Source of the DNA: Spirosoma terrae
GTDB lineage: Bacteria; Bacteroidota; Bacteroidia; Cytophagales; Spirosomataceae
Assembly: GCF_010435915.1 (NCBI RefSeq)
Contig: NZ_JAAFZH010000004.1
Span: forward strand, 248,001 to 312,000
Direction of reading: 5' to 3'
Length of the DNA stretch: 64,000 nt
The notes under the pieces were generated by a model. It was not told where the DNA came from. It ran no database searches and saw only the letters and a program-made list of their open reading frames with translations. A program made the translations under genes and the position numbers. Positions 46,333 through 53,064 of this stretch are shown piece by piece (position 1 is the stretch's first letter; each line of letters begins with the position of its first letter).

Positions 46333-46423
46333 AAACCAGTCAAACCGGGCAATTAGCGCACAGACTACGTAAACAACGTGATAGGTCGATGTAAGTCTAT
46401 GCTACGGCACCGTTTGACTGGTT
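46333..46423 (-). ncRNA. Candidate Y RNA unit 4 (minimal)
   Basis: Outer stem: AACCAGUCAAACG (46411-46423) pairs with CGGUUUGACUGGUU (46334-46347) with one bulged G. Conserved loop strands: GUGCCGUA (46403-46410) and GCUAAUUGCC (46348-46357). Inner 8-bp stem: GCAUAGAC (46395-46402) with GUCUGUGC (46358-46365). Then bulged U (46394), UAC (46391-46393) pairing with GUA (46366-46368), and AUCG. The module inside is only about 18 more bases, with no tRNA-like part. The 3' end is followed by UUAUUUU. It follows unit 3 directly and shares its strand and order with rsr. Confidence 0.7.
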
Positions 46424-46433
46424 CAAGAAAAAA

Positions 46434-46572
46434 TAGCAAGGCAATTAGCAAAAAGAGTACGTTTGGCGCTCTAACCAACTGAGCTACACCGGGGTAATGT
46501 CCCGATGACCGGACTCGAACCGGCAACCTGCCAAACCACAATCGAAGTAACTCTTATCTACGGCACTTGCTA
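46434..46572 (-). ncRNA. yrlA: YrlA-type Y RNA with circularly permuted tRNA module (unit 3)
   Basis: Outer stem UAGCAA (46567-46572)/UUGCUA (46434-46439), then U6. Conserved loop: GUGCCGUA (46559-46566) and GCUAAUUGCC (46440-46449). Inner stem GAUAAGAG (46551-46558)/CUCUUUUU (46450-46457), bulged U (46550), UAC/GUA, UUCG (46543-46546). The module then reads as a tRNA opened at the anticodon: stem GUUUGGC/GCCAAAC (46530-46536/46461-46467); variable loop AGGUU; T arm with loop UUCGAGU (46508-46524); acceptor CAUCGGG/CCCGGUG closed by a seven-base loop (46487-46507); U8-A9; and D arm with loop AGUUGGUUA (46468-46484). Every tertiary-contact base I checked (U8, A14, G15, G18, G19, A21, U54, U55, C56, A58) is in place. 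This is the known YrlA topology. Confidence 0.9.
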
Positions 46573-46578
46573 CAATTA

Positions 46579-46687
46579 TTATAGGGCAACAGCCAAACAG
46601 GGTACATACCGGGGAGTCGAACCCCGACTTGCCTTTACAGGCTTTCAACCAATCGAACGAAGTAGCCCTGTTTTACGGCACCTATAA
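46579..46687 (-). ncRNA. Candidate Y RNA unit 2 with T-arm-like hairpin
   Basis: Outer stem UUAUAG (46682-46687)/CUAUAA (46579-46584). Conserved loop: GUGCCGUA (46674-46681) and GGCUGUUGCC (46585-46594). Inner stem AAACAGGG (46666-46673)/CCCUGUUU (46595-46602), perfect 8 bp; bulged C (46665); UAC (46662-46664)/GUA (46603-46605); UUCG (46658-46661). The module contains a hairpin GCC-UGUAAA-GGC and a T-arm-like hairpin CGGGG-UUCGACU-CCCCG with the canonical T-loop bases. It lacks the complete acceptor and D arm of unit 3, so it may be a different effector fold. A tRNA gene finder could report it as a degenerate tRNA. Confidence 0.75.
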
Positions 46688-46694
46688 AATCAAT

Positions 46695-46854
46695 AACAGG
46701 AGTAACATGCGAAGTAAGCTCTAAGCTCAGGGTATGCCAACCAGACCGTAACGGCGAACCGCCCGATCCGATCCATTTTGTTCACTTCGTTAGCAAAATG
46801 ATTTTACCCTTTTCCGTAATGGGTCGAAGTATCTCACCTCTACGACATCCTGTT
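46695..46854 (-). ncRNA. Candidate Y RNA unit 1, large module
   Basis: Outer stem AACAGGA (46848-46854)/UCCUGUU (46695-46701). Loop strands UGUCGUA (46841-46847) and GCAUGUUAC (46702-46710), divergent forms of those in the other units. Inner stem GAGGUGAG (46833-46840)/CUUACUUC (46711-46718), 8 bp with two G-U pairs. Bulged A, UAC and UUCG follow at the same spacing, but the 3' side has GAG where GUA is expected. The module of about 100 bases has hairpins CAUUUUG/CAAAAUG and GGCG-GUU-CGCC; no tRNA topology recognised. It starts 38 bases after the rsr stop. Confidence 0.6.
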
Positions 46855-46891
46855 TTTATTAACCGATAAAACCCTGGAGCCTTATCGTATC

Positions 46892-48421
46892 TCAAAGTAC
46901 AATCTCATGGATGGCACTTAGTGTTGTCTGTCCCTCTTCAAGTGCCTGCAATACGTCAAACACTTTATCGGACCAGCCAGCAATCAGGTACACATCATGT
47001 TGCTCAACCCGAAGCGGTACCTGGCCATAGCCAGCTAAATCGAACAAATACAATTTCGCATCAGGAAATAGGGCTTTATACGCCTTCCATTTTGATACCA
47101 GCGTATTGCGCGCCGACTTGTTCTGCGATGAACTATCCCACAGCTGCGTATCGGTAAACAACATAATCCGATCCGCCTTGTAGCGTTGCTTGATCAGATC
47201 ATCAAGTACCTGATAGCCATTTGTCGCGTAGCCCACTTCGCCTTCGCGTCGGTAAAACTCATCGACATTGGCCAGAATGCTTCGCGATGGCAACGTAACG
47301 GTTTTCCACGTATCGCCGAACATCCCGCTCAATACGTTCCGGCACTTTGCCTGTAACAGCATACCTAATAGCAAGCCAATATCATACAATAAGACTTTAC
47401 TTTTCGGTGAAACTGGTTGCTGCATTGACCCCGATACATCGCAGGCAATGACTACGCTTGTTTGGTAGGTGAATCCACGCAGGTTTGCCACACTAGCATA
47501 CAAGGCATCTTCCAGCGCTTCGATCAGCATCGCTACGTGCCCATTCGGCAAATTTTTCAACTCGCGGTAGGCAGCCAGAAACCGAAACGGTAATTGTTTT
47601 GCCTGACGAACAGCTTTTTCATTAGCCAGCAATTGACAAACCTTTTCAATATGTTTTCCACTAACGCCAGCTTCCAGCATATTACGCAGGTTACGTAACG
47701 TAGCCATATACCCTAACCGTTTGCTTTCGATCAGTTCTTCCCATTTGGCGCGTACAGCTTCTTTCCTTGCTGCCTCGCTTGCAAACGTTGTTTGCCCTAA
47801 CAGACTCAGCTCGGTTTCCCAGGTATAAGGCGTTTCCAGCGAATCATTGATCAACTTATTGAATACAGTCTGCTGATCTTCATTCTTCGCTTTTGGATGC
47901 ACCAGAAACAAGGCATCTCGCAGCGTAACGGCAGTAGCCTTATTGTATTTGGCAAACTGGTATTCATCAAACTTGTTGAATGCCGTTGCCAGTCCTTTCT
48001 GCAATTGCTTCGATAGTCGTCCAAGCTTCTTGATACCCGTGCGCTGGTTCGTTAGCTGATAATAAGCCAGTAACTCCGTAATCTCGTCGGGACGCTGCAC
48101 AGCCCGGCCCACGGCCTGCCCCACTAGTCCATCTCCATTATGCACTTTAGCCAATTCGCCCAGTAACATCATCGGCGCCGAACGCAGGTACATCTGTTCC
48201 CTGACGTAGACGGCTAGTTTGGCCACAAAAACCGGATCGACTTTGCCAACCAATTCCTGAATCCGGGCCATGCGTTGATCCGCTTTCTGATAGTGAGCGT
48301 CGTTCAGCATAGTGGTTACTACAGCCGAATACAACTCCGCTTCTGGCGGCAACATAAACGCTTGAGCCCCTTCATGGTTGACTGTTTGCGTAGTCTGGTG
48401 GTTGAAAAAGTTGAATTTCAT
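46892..48421 (-). CDS. rsr: Rsr, Ro60-family TROVE/vWA RNA-binding protein
   Basis: Bacterial ortholog of the Ro60 autoantigen, 509 residues from ATG 48421 (MKFNFFNHQTTQTVNHEGAQAF). The frame extends further upstream but would run across the WYL gene start, so it is not used. The TROVE domain (about 10-310) shows AYVREQMYLRSAPMMLLGELA, RPDEITELLAYYQLTNQ, KKLGRLSKQLQKGLATAFNKFDEYQFAKYN and the FRFLAAYREL helices, forming an HEAT-like ring that binds Y RNAs and misfolded RNA 3' ends. The C-terminal vWA domain has a full MIDAS: DVSGS (about 328-332), a Thr and Asp in GDTW and FTDTQLWD. In other bacteria Rsr with Y RNA guides PNPase in RNA decay. Four Y RNA-like units follow on the same strand. 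Confidence 0.97.
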   Translation of the reverse strand: MKFNFFNHQTTQTVNHEGAQAFMLPPEAELYSAVVTTMLNDAHYQKADQRMARIQELVGKVDPVFVAKLAVYVREQMYLRSAPMMLLGELAKVHNGDGLVGQAVGRAVQRPDEITELLAYYQLTNQRTGIKKLGRLSKQLQKGLATAFNKFDEYQFAKYNKATAVTLRDALFLVHPKAKNEDQQTVFNKLINDSLETPYTWETELSLLGQTTFASEAARKEAVRAKWEELIESKRLGYMATLRNLRNMLEAGVSGKHIEKVCQLLANEKAVRQAKQLPFRFLAAYRELKNLPNGHVAMLIEALEDALYASVANLRGFTYQTSVVIACDVSGSMQQPVSPKSKVLLYDIGLLLGMLLQAKCRNVLSGMFGDTWKTVTLPSRSILANVDEFYRREGEVGYATNGYQVLDDLIKQRYKADRIMLFTDTQLWDSSSQNKSARNTLVSKWKAYKALFPDAKLYLFDLAGYGQVPLRVEQHDVYLIAGWSDKVFDVLQALEEGQTTLSAIHEIVL

Positions 48422-48472
48422 GATCGTCGGTGTTTGTTTTATAAACTTGACGATACAAAGGTTTTGGTCATG

Positions 48473-48521
48473 TGCGCAGTCTTTTTGCGCAGATAAAAAA
48501 TTTTTCAGTTTTTTTCGCAGA
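48473..48521. promoter_or_regulatory. Candidate operator repeats between rsr and WYL gene
   Basis: TGCGCAG occurs twice (48473-48479 and 48486-48492, 13 bases apart) and the related TTCGCAGA at 48514-48521. They lie in the 147-base divergent promoter region and could bind the WYL regulator, controlling both genes. Inference from repetition and position. Confidence 0.45.
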
Positions 48522-48568
48522 ATTTTCCCTGAATCACCCATTTCATTCCGTAAACGACTTTCTACTCC

Positions 48569-49588
48569 ATGCCTGCCAACCGAAACGCACTTATTCGTTA
48601 CCGTGCCATCGACAATTGTCTGACCAATAAATACCGTCAATGGACGCTGGACGATCTGATTGAAGCCGTATCGGAAGCACTATATGAGTATGAGGGGATG
48701 ACAAAAGGAATAAGCCGCCGAACCATTCAGGCCGATTTGCAGATGATGCGTAGCGACAAACTCGGCTACAACGCCCCGATCATCGTTACTGACAAGAAAT
48801 ACTATGCCTATGAAGATCCAACCTACACAATCACACAAATTCCGCTAACTGGTCATGATTTGGGACGTATCAGCGAGGCTGTTGATGTGCTCAGACAGTT
48901 CAAGGGTTTTTCTCATTTCGAACACCTGGGTGGTGTTGTACAAAAGCTGGAAGCCCACGTTTACTCAGCTACGACCAAACAGCAGACAATTATTGATTTC
49001 GAAAAAAACGAGCATTTAAAGGGCCTGACTCACCTGGATGGGTTCTATCAGGCCATTGTGCAGCGAAGAGCGTTATTTGTTACGTATCAATCGTTCAGGG
49101 CTCGTGTGTCGAGCCAGTTTATTTTTCACAGCTGGTGGCTGAAAGAATTTAAAAACCGCTGGTTTGTGGTCGGCACACGTGGCAACCAGGCCGACATCAT
49201 TCATCTGGCTCTGGACCGAACGCTATCCATCGCTGTTGCCGATGATGTTACGTATCGCCCTAATACCGGCATTACGTCCAACGATTACTACCACGACGTA
49301 ATTGGCGTAACGGTCAGTCAGACGCTACGTCCGCAAGCTGTTCGTATTTTTGTTACGTCCGAGCATGCTCCTTACGTGGAAACAAAACCACTTCATCATT
49401 CGCAACAGTTGATCGAACGACGCGACGATGGTATCACCATTGAGCTGAAGGTCCAGTTGAATTTTGAATTAGAACGGGAGATTCTGAGCTTTGGCGATAG
49501 CATGAAAGTACTGGCGCCCGCCCGTTTAAAAGAGCGTATTAGTCAGCGGCTCAACAATGCAATGGCCTTGTACAAGGACGAGTTTTAA
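48569..49588 (+). CDS. WYL-domain transcriptional regulator next to rsr
   Basis: A 339-residue regulator with an atypical N-terminal winged helix (about 5-75, AIDNCLTNKYRQWTLDDLIEAVSEAL plus SRRTIQADLQMMRSD) and a WYL domain (about 150-250: IVQRRALFVTYQSFRARVSSQFIFHSWWLKEFKNRWFVVGTRG) and a WCX-like C-terminus. WYL proteins bind effector ligands, in several cases nucleic acid. It is divergent from rsr across 147 bases; a WYL neighbour suggests control of the Ro system by an RNA-damage or nucleotide signal. It differs from the YafY-type WYL regulator at 16.8 kb. Confidence 0.9.
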   Translation: MPANRNALIRYRAIDNCLTNKYRQWTLDDLIEAVSEALYEYEGMTKGISRRTIQADLQMMRSDKLGYNAPIIVTDKKYYAYEDPTYTITQIPLTGHDLGRISEAVDVLRQFKGFSHFEHLGGVVQKLEAHVYSATTKQQTIIDFEKNEHLKGLTHLDGFYQAIVQRRALFVTYQSFRARVSSQFIFHSWWLKEFKNRWFVVGTRGNQADIIHLALDRTLSIAVADDVTYRPNTGITSNDYYHDVIGVTVSQTLRPQAVRIFVTSEHAPYVETKPLHHSQQLIERRDDGITIELKVQLNFELEREILSFGDSMKVLAPARLKERISQRLNNAMALYKDEF

Positions 49589-49630
49589 CTTTAATCCGCC
49601 AAGAACTCACTAACCACGTTCTGTTTGCCT

Positions 49631-50974
49631 TTAGGTCAATGTATCCCAAAGCAGGTAACCATTCAGGCCAATAATCAGCACCGCCACGGACCAGGATACT
49701 ACTTTTATCCAGCCTGGATTGACAAATCGCCCCATTTTTAGCTTATCACTGGTGAATGTCACCAGTGGGACAACGGCAAAACTCAATTGTAGCGACAGAA
49801 TTACCTGACTGAAAACAAGCAGTTCCGACGTACCGTGTTCGCCGTAGAGAATAGCCACAATCAATGCCGGAACAATTGCCACCAATCGGGTTATCAGTCG
49901 GCGCAGCCAGGGTTTGATCCGTAAATTTATAAAGCCCTCCATCACAATCTGTCCAGCCAATGTACCCGTCAACGTAGAGTTCTGTCCTGAAGCTAATAAG
50001 GCCACCGCAAACAGAATTCCCGCAAGTTTAACGCCCAGTATAGGGTCTAAAAGCCGATGCGCATCTGTAATATCGGCCACGTGCTGATTGCCGGAAAAGT
50101 GAAACGTTGCCGCCGATAAAATTAGAATAGCGGCATTAATGAAAAACGCCAGAAATAGTGAAACCGTTGAGTCGATGGTAGCAAACTTGATCGCCGACGC
50201 CCGGCCCGCTTCATCACGGCCAAAATCGCGGGTTTGTACAATACTTGAATGCAGATACAGATTATGTGGCATGACCGTAGCCCCCAGAATGCCAATGGCA
50301 ATATATAACATACCGGGATTGGTCACGATTTCGGTACGGGGAAGCAGGCCACTTGCTACGTCGCCCATGGCAGGTTGCGACACAATTAATTCGTAACCAA
50401 AGCATCCTACAATCAGGAATATTAAACTGGCAACAATACGTTCAATAGCCTGAAAACCCTTATTCTGTAAATACAGCAACAACAATACATCGACGGCCGT
50501 AATCAGAATACCGATGGTAAGCGGCAGGCCAAATAATAAATTTAGGGCAATAGCGGAGCCAATTACTTCGGCCAGGTCGGTAGCCGCAATGGCGATTTCG
50601 GCCAGTAACCAAAGCCCTATGGCCGTTGGGCGGCTATAATGATCCCGGCAGGCTTGCGCCAGATCCCGTCCTGTTGCAATACCCAGTTTGAGCGACAGAT
50701 GCTGTAGTAGAATAGCAAACAGGTTAGAAATCAACACGACCGATAAGAGCCGGTAGCCAAACTGAGCGCCCCCTGCAATGTCGGTTGCCCAGTTACCAGG
50801 GTCCATATAGCCTACGGCAACCATTAATCCTGGTCCCAGGTATGCCTTTAATGTTTTAAAGAAACCGCTGTCTTTAGGTACGTGGACGGAGCTATGCACA
50901 TCAGCCAGGGAGTTCTCGCCTTTGTCTTGCTGCCATCCTTTCATGGTTGTATTCGTCGCTTCCATAATTTTCAT
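49631..50974 (-). CDS. mntH: NRAMP divalent metal transporter MntH
   Basis: Proton-coupled Mn2+/Fe2+ importer, 447 residues with about eleven membrane helices. The metal-site motifs are present: DPGNWATD in helix 1 and MPHNLYLHS in helix 6, together with the transport signature region [20 protein letters not shown] hydrophilic N-terminal tail of about 40 residues precedes helix 1. ATG 50974 is the first ATG; a TTG lies four codons upstream. It is divergent from mntR with a probable shared operator. Confidence 0.96.
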   Translation of the reverse strand: MKIMEATNTTMKGWQQDKGENSLADVHSSVHVPKDSGFFKTLKAYLGPGLMVAVGYMDPGNWATDIAGGAQFGYRLLSVVLISNLFAILLQHLSLKLGIATGRDLAQACRDHYSRPTAIGLWLLAEIAIAATDLAEVIGSAIALNLLFGLPLTIGILITAVDVLLLLYLQNKGFQAIERIVASLIFLIVGCFGYELIVSQPAMGDVASGLLPRTEIVTNPGMLYIAIGILGATVMPHNLYLHSSIVQTRDFGRDEAGRASAIKFATIDSTVSLFLAFFINAAILILSAATFHFSGNQHVADITDAHRLLDPILGVKLAGILFAVALLASGQNSTLTGTLAGQIVMEGFINLRIKPWLRRLITRLVAIVPALIVAILYGEHGTSELLVFSQVILSLQLSFAVVPLVTFTSDKLKMGRFVNPGWIKVVSWSVAVLIIGLNGYLLWDTLT

Positions 50975-51108
50975 TGCTACGCGCAATGGAAGAAATCTGT
51001 TTTGATCGCGAGGTCTTGACTACTTATACCAGACACGCTGCAATACACTGTTTATCTGGCACCTGCTCCTAATCCAACGATCAAATATAAGGATTGTTGA
51101 AATATTTT

Positions 51109-51124
51109 TTTAGACTTATCTAAA
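51109..51124. promoter_or_regulatory. Candidate MntR operator between mntH and mntR
   Basis: TTTAGA (51109-51114), four-base spacer, TCTAAA (51119-51124): a perfect inverted repeat resembling DtxR/MntR operators, embedded in an AT tract in the divergent promoter region. Regulator identity is inferred from the adjacent mntR. Confidence 0.6.
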
Positions 51125-51149
51125 TTTTTAGAAAGTTTAACATAAAAAC

Positions 51150-51157
51150 TATCTTTG
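51150..51157 (+). promoter_or_regulatory. -7 promoter element of mntR
   Basis: TATCTTTG matches the Bacteroidota -7 box exactly. It lies 52 bases before the mntR start and 26 bases after the inverted repeat, so a bound MntR would block the -33 region. Confidence 0.5.
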
Positions 51158-51209
51158 CGGGCAAACTGTTTGAGGCTATCTGATCGTTTTTATGGAGTAG
51201 CCATTGCTT

Positions 51210-51863
51210 ATGCATTCGTTCACTGAAGAAAATTATCTAAAGACAATCTATTACCTCGCTACTCGTATGGAGGGCGAAGTGAGTACGAATGCACTAGCCG
51301 AAATGACGGCCACCAAAGCGGCTTCAGTAACCGACATGCTACGTAAGCTGTCAGAAAAACAGTTAATTCATTACAAAAAATACCAGGGCGTTCGGCTCAC
51401 CGAAGAAGGTGAACGGCTCGCTCTTCAGATTATCAGGCGTCACCGTTTGTGGGAAGTTTTTCTGGTTGAGAAGCTGGGATTTGGCTGGGATGAGGTTCAC
51501 GAAATTGCCGAAGAGCTGGAGCATATCCGTTCCGATGAATTAGTTACCAGACTGGATGCTTACCTGGGCAATCCACAGTTCGACCCCCACGGCGATCCTA
51601 TTCCAACCTCAGCTGGGCAGATGCCGGAGACAGGCTATCGGAAACTATCGGAGGTTAAAATGGGGGAACTGGTACGGCTTATGGGCGTACTCGAACATTC
51701 GACCGAATTTCTGCAACATCTCAATCATTTTCAGCTAACGCTGGGCTGTTCGGTAGCGGTAACCGAAATCAATACCTTCGACAAATCGGTTCTACTACGT
51801 ATCACCGATGATCGTATGGTATTTGTTAGTCACGAAGTGGCAAAGAATTTATTAGTGGATTAG
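51210..51863 (+). CDS. mntR: MntR/DtxR-family metal-dependent repressor
   Basis: A 217-residue repressor. HTH of the DtxR type (about 1-65: SFTEENYLKTIYYLATRMEGEVSTNALAEMTATKAASVTDMLRKLSEKQLIHYKKYQGVRLT), metal-binding and dimerisation domain (about 66-135: HRLWEVFLVEKLGFGWDEVHEIAEELEHIRSDELVTRLDAYLGNPQFDPHGDPIP), and a C-terminal FeoA/SH3-like domain. Longer than Bacillus MntR (about 140) and closer to IdeR length. It probably represses mntH when Mn2+ or Fe2+ is sufficient. Confidence 0.95.
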   Translation: MHSFTEENYLKTIYYLATRMEGEVSTNALAEMTATKAASVTDMLRKLSEKQLIHYKKYQGVRLTEEGERLALQIIRRHRLWEVFLVEKLGFGWDEVHEIAEELEHIRSDELVTRLDAYLGNPQFDPHGDPIPTSAGQMPETGYRKLSEVKMGELVRLMGVLEHSTEFLQHLNHFQLTLGCSVAVTEINTFDKSVLLRITDDRMVFVSHEVAKNLLVD

Positions 51864-51933
51864 TTCGCCCGGAGCTGACTGGTTACCCAACGTGATGTAG
51901 CCAATCAATACGGGGTGAACGCGAAACAACATC

Positions 51934-53010
51934 ATGAAACTACTAGACGGGTATATTCTCAAACGTTTTCTGCAAACCTATCTTTTCGTTGTAATCGTTA
52001 TTGTGCTGGTGGTTGTTATGATCGATTACACCGAAAAAGTCGATAACTTTCACAAAACCAATGCACCAGCGGGCGAGATTCTCTGGAATTATTACCTGAA
52101 TTTTATACCCTATTGGGCCAATTACATTAGCCCTCTTATGGTATTCATCGCCACCGTCTTTTTAACATCACGGCTGGCTGCCCGTACTGAAATTATTGCG
52201 ATTCTGAGTAGCGGTGTCAGTTTTGTCCGGCTTTTGTTTCCCTATGTATTAGGAGCCAGTGTACTGGCCGTTCTGACCTATTTTATGGTCAACTACATTA
52301 TTCCCAAAGCGAACAAAACACGTATTGCGTTTGAGATTAAGTACATTAATGAAGCCTATACGTATTCGCACCGTAACGTTCATATCAAGATTGCCCCTGA
52401 TGTTTACGCCTATCTGGAAAGCTACAATAACCTGAGTAACACGGGGTATAAATTCACACTCGAACGGATCGAAGGAAATCTACTAAAGCAAAAACTCACC
52501 GCCGATCGTATTGAATGGGATGCCAAGAAAAAGAAATGGGGGGTTTATGATTATACCATACGGACCATCAATGGTCAGGAAGAGCTGCTGACGCCAGGCA
52601 CACGAATAGACACTACGCTCAACCTGAAACCGGATGACTTCAGCTCCGACTTCAACCTCTACGAAACCCTCACCCGCCCGGAATTGAATCAGCGTATTGA
52701 TATACTACGTAGCCGGGGGTCTGATGGGGTTGAAACGTATTTGCTGGAAAAATACAGCCGCGACACACGCCCGTTTGCCATTTTAATTTTGACTGTTATT
52801 GGGGTGATCATGTCGGCCCGGAAAAGCCGTCGGGGTGTAGGCTGGCAGGTTGCTTTAGGCTTCTTTCTGGCTTTTACGTATCTATTGTTTTTCATGCTCG
52901 CCAAAGGGATTGCCGAATCCGGAAATTTAAATCCTGTTCTGGCCGTATGGTTACCAAACCTTATTTTTACGCTCATAGGTGTATTTTTGTACAATACAAT
53001 TCCCAGGTAA
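51934..53010 (+). CDS. LptF/LptG-family LPS export permease
   Basis: Inner-membrane permease of the YjgP/YjgQ family, 358 residues. N-terminal helix pair and LDGYILKRFLQTYLFVVIVIVLVVVMIDYTEKVDNF, SPLMVFIATVFLTSRLAARTEIIAILSSGVSFVRLL (the LptB-coupling segment), a periplasmic beta-jellyroll (about 130-250), then three C-terminal helices (RPFAILILTVIGVIMSARKSRRG). It takes LPS from the membrane to LptC. Only one of the pair is here, as is common in Bacteroidota. lptC is 46 kb away in the same window. Confidence 0.94.
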   Translation: MKLLDGYILKRFLQTYLFVVIVIVLVVVMIDYTEKVDNFHKTNAPAGEILWNYYLNFIPYWANYISPLMVFIATVFLTSRLAARTEIIAILSSGVSFVRLLFPYVLGASVLAVLTYFMVNYIIPKANKTRIAFEIKYINEAYTYSHRNVHIKIAPDVYAYLESYNNLSNTGYKFTLERIEGNLLKQKLTADRIEWDAKKKKWGVYDYTIRTINGQEELLTPGTRIDTTLNLKPDDFSSDFNLYETLTRPELNQRIDILRSRGSDGVETYLLEKYSRDTRPFAILILTVIGVIMSARKSRRGVGWQVALGFFLAFTYLLFFMLAKGIAESGNLNPVLAVWLPNLIFTLIGVFLYNTIPR

Positions 53011-53064
53011 AGTTTGTGAAGATAGAGTAAGCTGCTTTTCCCATTCATCTTCACCCAGTAGCCC

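Noticed and set aside
46505..46687. A 60-residue plus-strand reading frame
   Set aside because: Its peptide (TGLEPATC, RGVEPRLAF) is the usual antisense translation of tRNA-like T arms. It has no protein signature.
46430..46690. Ordinary tRNA genes on the minus strand
   Set aside because: T-arm and D-arm sequences are present, but in permuted order and with no anticodon arm in the normal place. The segments sit inside stems that fit a Y RNA scaffold.
48422..48640. A longer rsr start, 73 codons upstream
   Set aside because: It would cross the start of the divergent WYL gene and its promoter region, and Ro60 homologs begin near MKFNFF-like sequence.
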